Below are positions 1-8,836 of a DNA stretch of 64,000 bases, piece by piece. The stretch spans positions 3,720,154-3,784,153 of the forward strand of contig NZ_CP012601.1 in the NCBI RefSeq assembly GCF_001278755.1. Direction: 5' to 3'. Origin of the DNA: Bacillus sp. FJAT-22090. GTDB lineage: Bacteria; Bacillota; Bacilli; Bacillales_A; Planococcaceae. A program made the translations under genes and the position numbers. The notes beneath the pieces were generated by a model. It was not told the DNA's origin, ran no database searches, and saw nothing but the letters and a program-made list of their open reading frames with translations. The first letter of the stretch is position 1. Each line of letters begins with the position of its first letter.

Positions 1-282
1 TTTTGACTCGGTTTGAGCACGCTTTTGTAACTCTATGATTAAAGGATCCGCCGAAGTTTCGAGTAGACTTGCTTGTTTTTGCTGTAAATCTATTCGCATT
101 CTTTCCGTTTCAAGTAAAAAATTATCATATTTGAGCTTCTCTAACTCTATTTCGTCTTTTACAATTTGTGCACGTATGTTTTGTGATTTGCGTAAATGAG
201 TTGACCATATTGCGGAAAGTGGTATCGAGAAAATCATCACCACTGCTATAAGTCCAATTCCAAGTCCAATAATATCTTCCAT
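1..282 (-). CDS. Partial hypothetical membrane-anchored coiled-coil protein
   Basis: The first 94 codons of a minus-strand gene run off the left edge of the window. Translation starts MEDIIGLGIGLIAVVMIFSI, a single N-terminal membrane segment of about 20 residues. A charged, helix-prone stretch rich in Lys, Glu and Gln follows, which suggests a cytoplasmic coiled coil. A GGAG ribosome binding site lies eight bases before the ATG. The layout resembles small PspB-like or LiaI-neighbour membrane proteins, but I do not recognise the family and the C terminus is missing. No function is assigned. Confidence 0.6.
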   Translation of the reverse strand, partial: MEDIIGLGIGLIAVVMIFSIPLSAIWSTHLRKSQNIRAQIVKDEIELEKLKYDNFLLETERMRIDLQQKQASLLETSADPLIIELQKRAQTESK

Positions 283-344
283 TATTATCACTCCATTTCC
301 ATTTTCTTTAGTATATACGAAAATCTCAAAAGATAGTTTCAAAA

Positions 345-378
345 TTTAAAAAACTACTCTAAAATATTTCAGAGTAGT
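345..378 (-). terminator. Rho-independent terminator of the amidohydrolase operon
   Basis: An 8-bp stem (ACTACTCT pairing with AGAGTAGT, loop of ten) is followed on the minus strand by a run of six or more T. It sits about 50 bases beyond the stop of the M20 amidohydrolase gene. Confidence 0.75.
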
Positions 379-427
379 GGAAAATGAACGAAATTTAGTT
401 GAGTTAGTATGTGGGCTTTATATTTTC

Positions 428-1603
428 TTACTTTTTTAAATAAGCCCAAGCATACTGAGCGTATAGTTCTGCACCGGTGACGAGTGCATCTTCATCGATA
501 TCAAAGTTCCCATGGTGATGAGCCCATTCTGTATCTTTTTCTGGATTACCACTTCCTACAAGTGCAAAGCTACCAGGAGCCTTTGTAAGGAATGCAGAAA
601 AATCCTCGCCGCCCATTGTAGGTTTTTCATTATAAATAACTTTTGAACCGAAAGCTTCAGTAGCTACCTGTTGAACAAGTTCCGCGCTTTCTTTGTCGTT
701 GTCTACGGCATCTGTACCTCGGATATACTCTACTTCAGCAGAAGCACCGTATATAGAAGCTACACTCTCAGCGTATTGTGTAATGCTTTTTTCGATATGA
801 TTACGAGTATCTGGATGAAACGTACGTACAGTTCCTTCAATTTCAGCATTTTCAGCAATTACGTTAAATCTTGTTCCTACTACCATTTTTCCTACCGTGA
901 GAACCGCTGGACTTTGTGGATCAATTGTTCGAGAAACAACGGTTTGCACATTCATGACAAACGATGAGGCAACAAGTGCCGCGTCAATACAAGCTTCTGG
1001 TATAGCACCATGCCCACCGCGTCCTTTAAACTTCACTTTAAAAATATCAGCAGCAGCAAAGGAAGGCCCTGGTGTACAAGAAACTTTGTTTGTTGGCATT
1101 TGAGACCAAATATGAATACCAAAAACATTGTCTACTCCATCCATTGCGCCTTGGTCAACCATTGCTTTAGCCCCGGCAGCTGCTTCTTCAGCTGGTTGGA
1201 ATAGGAAGCGTACATTTCCAGGAAGTTCATCTTTCACTTGAGATAAAGCCTTTGCAGCGATTAGTAGCATAGAGGTGTGCGCATCATGTCCACATGCATG
1301 CATTTTTCCTTCGACTTTAGAAGCATAAGGTACATGGGTATTAAGCTGTTGAACCGGGAGTGCATCCATATCACCGCGAAGAGCAACGGTTTTTCCGCCT
1401 GGAGTTCCTTGAATTTCGGCAATAACTCCTGTAGGCTCAGTTTTTCGATATGAAATTCCGAGTTTATCTAAGTACTCACACACGAAAGCTGTCGTTTTAA
1501 ATTCTTCAAAAGATAACTCTGGCTCACTATGTAATTTACGGCGTAGAGCAGTTAATTCATCTTTAGAATTAGTAATAGAGTCTTTCAATTTTAAATTAAT
1601 CAT
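428..1603 (-). CDS. M20 family amidohydrolase (N-acyl-amino-acid or hippurate hydrolase type)
   Basis: A 391-residue zinc-dependent amidohydrolase of the M20D type. The first metal-binding motif HACGHDAH is near residue 105, GGEDFS lies in the C-terminal part, and the final HHGNFDID block holds the last metal ligand region. The family removes acyl groups from N-acylated amino acids or related amides in the cytosol. The start overlaps the stop of the upstream carbamoylase-like gene by one base (TAATG), so the two are translationally coupled. Length is normal for the family. The substrate cannot be fixed from sequence: N-acetyl-diaminopimelate deacetylase, hippurate hydrolase and aminoacylase are all close relatives. 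Confidence 0.9.
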   Translation of the reverse strand: MINLKLKDSITNSKDELTALRRKLHSEPELSFEEFKTTAFVCEYLDKLGISYRKTEPTGVIAEIQGTPGGKTVALRGDMDALPVQQLNTHVPYASKVEGKMHACGHDAHTSMLLIAAKALSQVKDELPGNVRFLFQPAEEAAAGAKAMVDQGAMDGVDNVFGIHIWSQMPTNKVSCTPGPSFAAADIFKVKFKGRGGHGAIPEACIDAALVASSFVMNVQTVVSRTIDPQSPAVLTVGKMVVGTRFNVIAENAEIEGTVRTFHPDTRNHIEKSITQYAESVASIYGASAEVEYIRGTDAVDNDKESAELVQQVATEAFGSKVIYNEKPTMGGEDFSAFLTKAPGSFALVGSGNPEKDTEWAHHHGNFDIDEDALVTGAELYAQYAWAYLKK

Positions 1604-2832
1604 TATTTATTTCCCTCCGTTAATTGTAAAGCTGTTTGGAACAAAATATTAGCTCCTGCAGCCAGGTGGCTTGAATCAGACCATTCCTCTGGGCAATGAC
1701 TTAGACCATCTTTACTTGGAACAAACACCATTCCACAAGCAGTGAAATCAGATAAAACCATCGCATCGTGACCAGCACCGCTATTAATTGTGCAATAAGG
1801 AATGTCTAATTTGTCGCTCACTTCTTTAAAAGTGGATTGAATTGTTTCATTCATTTCTTTCGGTGCAATATAAAGCAATTGTTCAGTGGAAGTAAGGATA
1901 CCCATACCATTTTTGGAGGCAATTAATTGCTCTACTTTTTGCATCGCGCTATGAACATGTTCTTCTTTAGCTGAACGTATATCTACCGAAAAAATTACTT
2001 TGTTTGGGATGACATTTGATCCATTAGGAAATACATGTAACTGCCCGGTTGTAATAACCGTACCGTTTCCTTCCTCGAAGGCAAGCTGAGGGAAAGCTGC
2101 AATGATTTCTGCGGCAGTGACAAGTGCATCTGATCGTCGTTCCATCGGTGTTGTACCAGCATGTCCTGCTTGCCCTTGGATGGTAACTTCTAATTGAGTT
2201 AAACCAACGATTGCTTCCACAATACCAATTGGAATATTATTTTCTTCTAAAATTGGACCTTGTTCGATATGAAGCTCTAAGAATGCTTTAATCGTTTTTG
2301 GATCACGAATTTTATCGTTCGAAGGATCTAACCCAATGCTCATCATCGCATCTTCTGCAAGTATCCCATCTTTATCAGCAAGACTTTTAAGCTCCTCGTT
2401 AGTCAATAAACCCATCATTCCTCTCGAACCCATTAACCCTCCACCAAAACGGGAGCCTTCTTCTTCGACAAGAGCAATAATTTCGAGAGGATAGGCTGGC
2501 TTACAACCGGTTTCTTGAAAGAGTGCGGCTACCTCTAAGCCGACCACCACTCCTGCAGCACCATCATAAGCTCCTCCATTTGGGACAGAGTCAAAATGGG
2601 AACCGACAATAATAGATGGAGCATCTGGCTGAGTTCCTTCGAGCTTTCCAAAAATGTTACCAAATCCGTCTTCAGAAACAATAAGCCCATATTCAGTCAT
2701 TTTCTCTATGATGTATTTTCTAGCGTCTTGATCTTCTTTAGAATAGGTAAGCCTTGTGACTCCTGCGCCTGGAGTAGCCGTAAATTGACTTAGTAGCTTA
2801 ATATGTTCTTCTATTCTAGCTTGATTTGCCAT
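1603..2832 (-). CDS. M20 family Zn-dependent hydrolase (N-carbamoyl-L-amino-acid hydrolase / allantoate amidohydrolase type)
   Basis: A 409-residue member of the hydantoinase/carbamoylase family (AmaB/HyuC/AllC). Visible blocks are HFDSVPNGGAYDGAAG (first metal ligands), VEEEGSRFGGG, LHIEQGP, GHAGTTPMERRSDAL in the dimerisation domain, and SGAGHDAM near the C terminus. The enzymes hydrolyse the carbamoyl or ureido group of N-carbamoyl-L-amino acids or allantoate. The gene is preceded by GGAGAGATA and follows the transporter gene after only 16 bases. Together with the second amidohydrolase it suggests a scavenging route that strips acyl or carbamoyl caps from imported amino acids. That pathway role is inference. 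Confidence 0.88.
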   Translation of the reverse strand: MANQARIEEHIKLLSQFTATPGAGVTRLTYSKEDQDARKYIIEKMTEYGLIVSEDGFGNIFGKLEGTQPDAPSIIVGSHFDSVPNGGAYDGAAGVVVGLEVAALFQETGCKPAYPLEIIALVEEEGSRFGGGLMGSRGMMGLLTNEELKSLADKDGILAEDAMMSIGLDPSNDKIRDPKTIKAFLELHIEQGPILEENNIPIGIVEAIVGLTQLEVTIQGQAGHAGTTPMERRSDALVTAAEIIAAFPQLAFEEGNGTVITTGQLHVFPNGSNVIPNKVIFSVDIRSAKEEHVHSAMQKVEQLIASKNGMGILTSTEQLLYIAPKEMNETIQSTFKEVSDKLDIPYCTINSGAGHDAMVLSDFTACGMVFVPSKDGLSHCPEEWSDSSHLAAGANILFQTALQLTEGNK

Positions 2833-2848
2833 ATTATCTCTCCTAATC

Positions 2849-4036
2849 TTATAAGAATCCTACGAAAATACCTGCGAGAATAACAGAAACGATCGTAACA
2901 CTGATGAATCCTCCGACTAGCATAGGTGGCAGCATATGTGCAGTTAAAGCTTCTCGTTCTTTTTCATCCTGGGTTAAAGAATTAATTACTTCGTTTGTAA
3001 TGATGTAATCAGCAGGAAATCCGTAAAGTGCAGTTAACGAAATGGCAAAAGCCATATTTTTGCTCACTTTTAGAACTTTTCCCATAAGTAAAGAGAAAAT
3101 ATACATACCTATTACTCCAAGGATAATTGTTCCAATAAGTGGATAAAGAATTTGCATAATCATCGAAGGTGTTGCTGTCTTTAAAGCATCAAAAACGAAA
3201 AGCATCAGAACCATGATACATAAGCCGAAACCATTTGCTTTTTGTAATACTTGGCGTTCTAAGAAACCAATACTCGATGCGATAATACCGAATAATAAGC
3301 AAAGAACATACGGACTAATGGATACAATAGGTTCTAAAACAGTTGAAACAAGATAGGCAAGAAAACCTACCAAAGCTAAACGGAAAAACTTAAAGTAATC
3401 TGTGTTATATTTTGCAGGCATTTTGCGGAACATTTTCAGCTCTTCTTGTGGTTCATCTGAAGAAGTGTTGGTTTGTCCTGATATTGTAAGTTCTCCTTTA
3501 CGGAATTTTTCAAGAAGTGATTTCCCTTCTTTCTTAAGTGCGATAGATGTAAGTGGATAACCAGCAAAGCCTTGCATAACGTAAATAACAATTGCAAATA
3601 CAGATAATGTTGTTAATCCAGCATTTGCTGCTCCCTCGGACATGATCAATGCGGAGACCAATCCTCCAACAAGAGGGGGGATTGCAACAATAACCGTTTC
3701 AAGATCAAATAATAAAGTTCCTATACTAAATAGAACAGCGATAATACCTAATATTCCAGCTAGTGAAATTAAGATCGTTTTCCACTGCTCCTTTAATTGT
3801 TGAATGGAAAGTAAAGTACCCATATTAGTAATAAGTAAATAAATCATCATTGTTGCTACTACAGGAGGGACCCCTGCAATGGAAACAATCTCTTTTGGAA
3901 AGAAAGTCCAATAACCAATAATAAATAGAACGGCGGAAACGAAAACGGAAGGAATCCATGCCTTCGTTCTATTAGAGACAAGATCTCCGATAAATAAAAT
4001 TCCGACAACCAAAACTAAAGCAAGCATTTGAGGCAT
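2849..4036 (-). CDS. Polytopic membrane protein, probable transporter of the amidohydrolase operon
   Basis: A 395-residue, strongly hydrophobic protein with about ten to eleven predicted membrane segments and a hydrophilic central loop near residues 185-215. It keeps conserved-looking Gly-rich segments such as PPLVGGLVSALIMSEGAA and LYGFPADYI in the two halves, reminiscent of GltS-like or other secondary carriers, but I do not recognise the exact family. The ATG at 4036 is chosen over an upstream ATG at 4072 because AAAGGAAAG sits just before it. It is first in an operon with two M20 amidohydrolases, so import of acylated or carbamoylated amino acids is the likely job (inference). Confidence 0.75.
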   Translation of the reverse strand: MPQMLALVLVVGILFIGDLVSNRTKAWIPSVFVSAVLFIIGYWTFFPKEIVSIAGVPPVVATMMIYLLITNMGTLLSIQQLKEQWKTILISLAGILGIIAVLFSIGTLLFDLETVIVAIPPLVGGLVSALIMSEGAANAGLTTLSVFAIVIYVMQGFAGYPLTSIALKKEGKSLLEKFRKGELTISGQTNTSSDEPQEELKMFRKMPAKYNTDYFKFFRLALVGFLAYLVSTVLEPIVSISPYVLCLLFGIIASSIGFLERQVLQKANGFGLCIMVLMLFVFDALKTATPSMIMQILYPLIGTIILGVIGMYIFSLLMGKVLKVSKNMAFAISLTALYGFPADYIITNEVINSLTQDEKEREALTAHMLPPMLVGGFISVTIVSVILAGIFVGFL

Positions 4037-4183
4037 AATAAACTTTCCTTTCTGACAATATAGAATACTCAATACAATAGCACATAATCGCTGTAGTATA
4101 AAGTATATAATATATTCCAGAATAGTCAGTTTTTTAATTTGGAAATGTATGTGTTTTCATATTTATACCGTTTTATAAAAAAC

Positions 4184-4215
4184 AAAAAAGCTATCCTAGT
4201 TTTTTAGGATAGCTT
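4184..4215 (-). terminator. Terminator after yceI
   Basis: An 11-bp perfect stem (AAGCTATCCTA with its complement, six-base loop) is followed on the minus strand by T6-G-T6. It ends the yceI transcript. Confidence 0.88.
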
Positions 4216-4229
4216 AAGATGTATATAGA

Positions 4230-4757
4230 TTATTGAGCTGGGTTTAACTCTAGTTCCACAGTGATTTTGATGTCTTCACCAACAAGAACGCCACCAGTTT
4301 CAAGTGCTTGGTTCCATACTAGGTCAAAATCTTTACGGTTAATTTTTGTATCCGCAGAAAATGCTACTACTTCTTGGCCCCATGGGTTAGTTCCTTTACC
4401 GCCGTATTCTACTTCGAAAGTCACTGGTTTTGTTACACCTTTAATTGTCATATCACCAGTTACGTCATATTCACCATCATCCGTTTTTTTAATGTCTGTA
4501 GCAACGAATTTAATGCTTGGGTATTTTTCTGTATCAAAGAAGTCACCTGAACGTAAGTGGTTATCACGATCTTCGTTATTTGTGTTAATTGATTTTACAT
4601 CGATATCGAAGCTGATAGTTGCACCAGTTAAATCTTCAGCAGTACCTTCTAGGTCAGCTGTGAAATTTGTGAAAGAACCTTTTACTTTGGAAACCATCAT
4701 GTGTTTCACAGAAAAGTCGATACTAGAGTGTGCAGCGTCAAGATTAAATTTTGTCAT
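4230..4757 (-). CDS. YceI family polyisoprenoid-binding-type protein
   Basis: A 175-residue YceI-domain protein with a lipocalin-like beta-barrel fold known to bind isoprenoid or amphipathic ligands. The family hallmarks are present: FNLDAAHSSIDFSVKHMMVSKV at the N terminus (given here only to mark the conserved opening), the GSF/F strand, LRSGDFFDTEKYP and the GVTKPV turn. No signal peptide is visible, as usual for the cytosolic Bacillales version. The start at 4757 is favoured over an ATG 22 codons upstream because AAGGAGGAAATT precedes it. It is transcribed divergently from an HxlR regulator, which probably controls it. Confidence 0.92.
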   Translation of the reverse strand: MTKFNLDAAHSSIDFSVKHMMVSKVKGSFTNFTADLEGTAEDLTGATISFDIDVKSINTNNEDRDNHLRSGDFFDTEKYPSIKFVATDIKKTDDGEYDVTGDMTIKGVTKPVTFEVEYGGKGTNPWGQEVVAFSADTKINRKDFDLVWNQALETGGVLVGEDIKITVELELNPAQ

Positions 4758-4794
4758 TATAAATTTCCTCCTTGGAATGTTTTTTGATAAACTT

Positions 4795-4823
4795 ATTATA
4801 AAACAAACTTGTTTTGAAATCAA
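4795..4823 (-). promoter_or_regulatory. Sigma-A promoter of yceI
   Basis: On the minus strand TTGATT and TATAAT are separated by exactly 17 bases, 38 bases before the yceI start codon. Confidence 0.75.
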
Positions 4824-4865
4824 GATGTTTTATTTCGAGATAAATAAAAAATTCAACATTATTCT

Positions 4866-4890
4866 GTTCCCATTAAAAAGTTTATTAAAC
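4866..4890 (-). promoter_or_regulatory. Possible sigma-B promoter upstream of yceI
   Basis: On the minus strand GTTTAA is followed after 13 bases by GGGAAC. This matches the B. subtilis sigma-B consensus GTTTAA-N12..15-GGGWAW except at the last base. It lies upstream of the sigma-A promoter. Confidence 0.4.
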
Positions 4891-4895
4891 TACAA

Positions 4896-4910
4896 GTTAC
4901 TTTATGTAAC
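4896..4910. promoter_or_regulatory. Operator-like palindrome 1 in yceI-HxlR intergenic region
   Basis: GTTACTTTATGTAAC is a perfect 5-5-5 inverted repeat. Its shape resembles YodB/CatR-type operators (TAC...TGTA), and it lies between the divergent genes, so it is the likely site for the adjacent HxlR protein. Confidence 0.6.
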
Positions 4911-4939
4911 TAACTTTAAAATAATACCATGGTTACGTC

Positions 4940-4956
4940 AAGTAATTAAATTACTT
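4940..4956. promoter_or_regulatory. Operator-like palindrome 2 near the HxlR gene
   Basis: AAGTAATTAAATTACTT is a perfect 6-5-6 inverted repeat. It carries half-sites similar to those of the first palindrome (AAGTTAC versus AAGTAAT), and a further half-site AATTACTT follows at about 4966. It is well placed for autoregulation of the HxlR gene. Confidence 0.6.
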
Positions 4957-5011
4957 TGTTTTACAAATTACTTAGAGGAGAATATAATAGAAAATGATAG
5001 AGGTGAAACAG

Positions 5012-5317
5012 ATGAAAGAATCATTATTATGCCCGCGATTATCGAAGGCAATGGAATTGATAGGGAAAAGATGGACAGCTTTGATTGTTTACCAACTAAT
5101 AGATGGAGCGAAACGATTTAATGAAATTGAATCTTCTCTACCTATAAGTGGGCGGTTACTTTCTGAGCGTTTAAAAGAACTTGAAAAAGAAGGTATAGTA
5201 GAAAGAACTGTCTTTTCAGAAGTCCCAGTGCGGGTCGAATATAACTTAACAGACAAAGGTCTTGCCCTAAAAGATGTAGTTGGCGGAATAGAAACCTGGT
5301 CTAAAGAATGGTTATAA
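5012..5317 (+). CDS. HxlR family (YodB/CatR-like) transcriptional regulator
   Basis: A 101-residue winged-helix regulator. It opens MKESLLCPRL and continues with LIGKRWTALIVYQLIDGAKRFNEI, where a helix-turn-helix precedes GRLLSERLKELEKEGIVER and the wing VRVEYNLTDKG. The conserved N-terminal Cys7 before Pro corresponds to the redox-sensing Cys6 of YodB, so sensing of quinones or diamide-like electrophiles is plausible. ATG 5012 is preferred because AGAGGTG sits six bases upstream; an in-frame ATG at 4994 is the alternative. Divergent from yceI, with two palindromes between them. Family certain; effector inferred. Confidence 0.88.
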   Translation: MKESLLCPRLSKAMELIGKRWTALIVYQLIDGAKRFNEIESSLPISGRLLSERLKELEKEGIVERTVFSEVPVRVEYNLTDKGLALKDVVGGIETWSKEWL

Positions 5318-5374
5318 CAATTTTGCTTGATATATTAGTTGCTAAAACGCATACTATGTAAAGGTGAATTGTAT

Positions 5375-6316
5375 ATGAAGAAAGGATTGTCTTTTTTGAG
5401 TAAACAAAAATGGTTTCAAGATTTAACTACACAACTAGATGCAAGAAATGTAAAAATAGATGAAGCACTAAATTTGCATACAATGACACGGATGGGTGGG
5501 GTTGCGGACTTATTCGTCACTCCCGAAACGGAAGACCAAGCAGCATTTGTTGTTCAATATGCGTTCAAAAATGATATCCCTTTATTACTTCTTGGAAACG
5601 GATCAAACATGGTCGTCCGGGATGGTGGAGTTAGAGGGATTGTTCTTCGCTTAGAAAAACTAAATAAGATTACGATTAATGGAAATAGAGTAATTGCAGA
5701 AAGTGGAGCGGACATTATTGACGTTTCAAGAGCTGTGGCCAAAGAATCACTAACAGGATTAGAGTTTGCCTGTGGAATTCCTGGATCGATTGGCGGTGCA
5801 ATGGCAATGAATGCTGGTGCTTACGGTGGAGAAGTTCAGGATGTAATTGTTCAATCTACAGTCCTCACACCTACCGGAGAAAAACTTGTTCTTTCTAAAG
5901 AAGCATTAGAGCTTGGCTACCGTAAAAGTATCATCACAAAAAAAGGATACTATGTTTTATCGGCTGAATTTGAACTAAAACCCGGTAATCCAGAAGAAAT
6001 TGATGCTAAAATAGCTGACCTAACATATCAAAGGGAATCCAAACAACCGCTTGAGTATCCTTCTGCAGGAAGTGTATTCAAACGTCCACCTGGTTATTTC
6101 GCAGGAAAGCTTATCCAAGATAGCGGATTACAAGGAAAAGGCTTCGGCGGGGCAGAAGTTTCAACAAAGCATGCTGGTTTTATAGTCAATAAGAACAATG
6201 CAACCGCTACTGACTATATAAGTACAATTGAAATGGTTAAGAAAGCGGTAAAAGAGAACTTTGGAGTCGAGTTAGAATTAGAAGTAAAAATTGTTGGTGA
6301 AAACAAACAAGCATAA
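5375..6316 (+). CDS. murB: UDP-N-acetylenolpyruvoylglucosamine reductase
   Basis: A 313-residue flavoprotein that reduces UDP-GlcNAc-enolpyruvate to UDP-MurNAc, the second committed step of peptidoglycan precursor synthesis. The FAD-binding part shows LGNGSNMVVRDGG and GIPGSIGGAMAMNAGAYGGE, and the catalytic part shows LGYRKS and PSAGSVFKRP with the proton-donor Ser. It is a type II MurB, lacking the extra E. coli loop. The start at 5375 has AAGGTGA seven bases upstream; an ATG-less upstream extension to 5339 is rejected. It stands alone here rather than in the division cluster and ends at a strong terminator. Confidence 0.95.
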   Translation: MKKGLSFLSKQKWFQDLTTQLDARNVKIDEALNLHTMTRMGGVADLFVTPETEDQAAFVVQYAFKNDIPLLLLGNGSNMVVRDGGVRGIVLRLEKLNKITINGNRVIAESGADIIDVSRAVAKESLTGLEFACGIPGSIGGAMAMNAGAYGGEVQDVIVQSTVLTPTGEKLVLSKEALELGYRKSIITKKGYYVLSAEFELKPGNPEEIDAKIADLTYQRESKQPLEYPSAGSVFKRPPGYFAGKLIQDSGLQGKGFGGAEVSTKHAGFIVNKNNATATDYISTIEMVKKAVKENFGVELELEVKIVGENKQA

Positions 6317-6326
6317 TATAAATATT

Positions 6327-6361
6327 GACCTATGAATATATTTATTCATGGGTCTTTTTTT
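6327..6361 (+). terminator. Terminator after murB
   Basis: A 12-bp stem (GACCTATGAATA with its complement, one G-U pair) is followed by seven T. Confidence 0.88.
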
Positions 6362-6424
6362 ATGCTATAAAGATAATTTAATACGGATGTCGAAGAATGT
6401 AATGTAATAAAAGGGGGTACGAAT

Positions 6425-8782
6425 GTGAAGGAAAGGTGGAAAATAATTGCTTGGTTATTGGGGAGTATCCTTGCGATAATTGCAATTGCGGTAATTGGAG
6501 TGAATATGTATATATCCAATTCCAAGCCTATAATTAAGGGAGATCTTTCCGTAGATGTATTAGAGGCAGATGTCAAAGTTGTGCGAGATGCTGACGGTGT
6601 ACCTCATATTCTAGCAAAATCGGATGCAGATTTATATCGCGCTCAAGGATTCGTACAAGCACAAGATCGACTGTTCCAAATGGATTTAGCGAGAAGGCAA
6701 GCAAGCGGGCAATTATCAGAAGTTGTAGGTGAAGCAGCTTTAGATACAGATAAGTTTTTCTTAACATTTAGCTTGCGAAATGCTGCAGAAAAATCATATG
6801 AAGGTTATAGTCCAGAAGCAAAAGATGTGTTGAAATGGTATGCGGAAGGGGTTAATGAGTTTATCGCCTTCGCGAAAGAAGAAAAGAAATTGAGTTATGA
6901 GTTTAAGCTCCTTGGATATGAACCGGAAGAGTGGACGCCTATTGATTCCTTGGCAATAGGAAAATTTATGGCATATGATCTAGGAGGAAATTGGTCGACC
7001 TTGGCAATTAGGCATTGGGCTCTAAATGAATATGAGGAAGAAAAGGCGAAAGAATTATTTATTACTTATCCAGAGGATGCACAATCGATCATAGAGGCAA
7101 ACAAAAATAAACCAGTAAATGTAAGCGGTTACTTTAATGCTTCTTTACTACCGAATGAATTTAACGGGAGCAACAATTGGGTCGTTAGTGGGAATAAAAC
7201 GGAAAGTGGCATGCCACTACTTGCGGATGATCCACATTTAGGATTAAGTACGCCTTCTATTTGGTATCAAATGCATTTAGAGTCTCCAGAACAAAACGTA
7301 AGCGGGGTTATATTTGCTGGAATCCCTGGAATTATTCTAGGGCACAATGAAGACGTTGCATGGGGTGTCACGAATGTGGGACCTGATGTCCAGGATTTAT
7401 ATATTGAAACACCAAACCCGGATGACCGAACACAGTTTTTTTATGAAGGTAAGTGGGAGCAGGCAGAGATACGTAAAAATGAAATTAAAGTAAAGGGACG
7501 AGAAGCCATTCCTTTCGAGGTTGTGGTAACTCGTCATGGGCCAATTATTTCAGATGTTTTATTCAAAGAAGAGAATGCATCCGCTTTGTTTTCCATGCAA
7601 TGGACTGCGCTAGAGCCAACGCTTGAATTACAAGCAATTCTTAAAATGAATAAATCGACTAATTGGGATGAGTTTGAGACTGCTCTAGAGGATTTCCATG
7701 CACCTGCACAAAACTTTGTGTTTGCTGCTAAAGATGGAACAATTGCATATAAAGCAAATGGTAGGCTACCAATACGTAAATCGGGAGACGGACAATTACC
7801 TGTGCCGGGAGACTCTGCTGACTATGGGTGGGAAGGGTATGTGCCATACAATGAACTACCTAATATTGTGAATCCTTTAGAAGGGTTTATTGCGACAGCG
7901 AACAATCAAGTAGTAGATGATTCTTATAAATATCATATTACAGACTTTTGGGCACAATCCTACCGATTTGATCGTATTGCAGAAGTGTTGAAAAGTAATT
8001 CCAATTTAACAAAGGAAGATATGATGAATTTACAAATGGATCAAACGAATTTATATGCTCGGGAATTTTTATCTTCTATGATTAATTCAGTGGAAAAGCT
8101 AGACAATGGTGGGGAATATAAAGAGATTATTAGTTTACTAACTGAGTGGAACCAGGTGGATGACAAGGAGTTAGCGGCTCCTCTTGTTTTTCATAAGTGG
8201 ATGAAGCAGCTTCCAAAGACTTTGATGGAAGATGAAATGCCAGAGGATGTATACAATATGTTATCAGGAAAAGGAAATATCTCGGATCAGTTTTTAAGGA
8301 AAGGATATCGTAATGAATCTAGTGCATGGTTAGATGAGTATGGTGGAGTGGACAATTGGGTTTATGATTCTTTTGTAGATGCGATTGCGGATGTTAAAGA
8401 AGAGTTTGGTTCAAATGAAGAAAAATGGAAGTGGGGGGATTATCATCAGTTAACATTTGACCATCCCTTGGCAGGTGCCTCGCCGATTTTAGAGTATTTA
8501 TTAAATCCAAAATCTGTGCCAGTTGGCGGCTCAAATATTACAGTGCAGGCAGCTGGTTTCGGTGATGATGGAAGAGTCGACCACGGAGCATCCTGGCGAT
8601 TTGTTGCGGATTTGGCAGATTTAAGCGAGTCATATCATATCGTTGGACCTGGTCAAAGTGGGCATATGAAATCAGATTGGTACCATGATCAAGTGATGGA
8701 TTGGGCAGAAGGAAAATATCATACAACAGTTATTGATGGGGACATAGAGAAAGGCTATGAATTGAATTTGAAAGCGAAATAA
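6425..8782 (+). CDS. Penicillin acylase family protein (Ntn-hydrolase)
   Basis: A 785-residue precursor of the penicillin amidase family, which self-cleaves into alpha and beta chains and hydrolyses amide bonds of beta-lactams, acyl-homoserine lactones or other N-acyl compounds. Residues 7-30 form one membrane segment or uncleaved signal, so the enzyme is probably extracellular and anchored. The alpha chain shows VVRDADGVPHI and YRAQGFVQAQDRLFQMDLAR. The beta chain should begin at Ser249 (NGSNNWVV), the catalytic nucleophile. Start is GTG 6425, with AAAGGGGG upstream. It is a single-gene unit between two terminators. The natural substrate is unknown. Confidence 0.92.
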   Translation: MKERWKIIAWLLGSILAIIAIAVIGVNMYISNSKPIIKGDLSVDVLEADVKVVRDADGVPHILAKSDADLYRAQGFVQAQDRLFQMDLARRQASGQLSEVVGEAALDTDKFFLTFSLRNAAEKSYEGYSPEAKDVLKWYAEGVNEFIAFAKEEKKLSYEFKLLGYEPEEWTPIDSLAIGKFMAYDLGGNWSTLAIRHWALNEYEEEKAKELFITYPEDAQSIIEANKNKPVNVSGYFNASLLPNEFNGSNNWVVSGNKTESGMPLLADDPHLGLSTPSIWYQMHLESPEQNVSGVIFAGIPGIILGHNEDVAWGVTNVGPDVQDLYIETPNPDDRTQFFYEGKWEQAEIRKNEIKVKGREAIPFEVVVTRHGPIISDVLFKEENASALFSMQWTALEPTLELQAILKMNKSTNWDEFETALEDFHAPAQNFVFAAKDGTIAYKANGRLPIRKSGDGQLPVPGDSADYGWEGYVPYNELPNIVNPLEGFIATANNQVVDDSYKYHITDFWAQSYRFDRIAEVLKSNSNLTKEDMMNLQMDQTNLYAREFLSSMINSVEKLDNGGEYKEIISLLTEWNQVDDKELAAPLVFHKWMKQLPKTLMEDEMPEDVYNMLSGKGNISDQFLRKGYRNESSAWLDEYGGVDNWVYDSFVDAIADVKEEFGSNEEKWKWGDYHQLTFDHPLAGASPILEYLLNPKSVPVGGSNITVQAAGFGDDGRVDHGASWRFVADLADLSESYHIVGPGQSGHMKSDWYHDQVMDWAEGKYHTTVIDGDIEKGYELNLKAK

Positions 8783-8796
8783 GTTTGGATAGAGAG

Positions 8797-8823
8797 ACCA
8801 CTCAGTATCTGAGTGGTTTTTTT
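8797..8823 (+). terminator. Terminator after the penicillin acylase gene
   Basis: A perfect 9-bp stem (ACCACTCAG, loop TAT) is followed by six T. Confidence 0.92.
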
Positions 8824-8836
8824 AGGTTGAAACTGC

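Noticed and set aside
4261-5121. Long plus-strand frame (286 codons) opposite yceI and running into the HxlR gene
   Set aside because: It is a shadow of yceI in antisense and of the HxlR gene in another frame; no ribosome binding site and low-complexity product.
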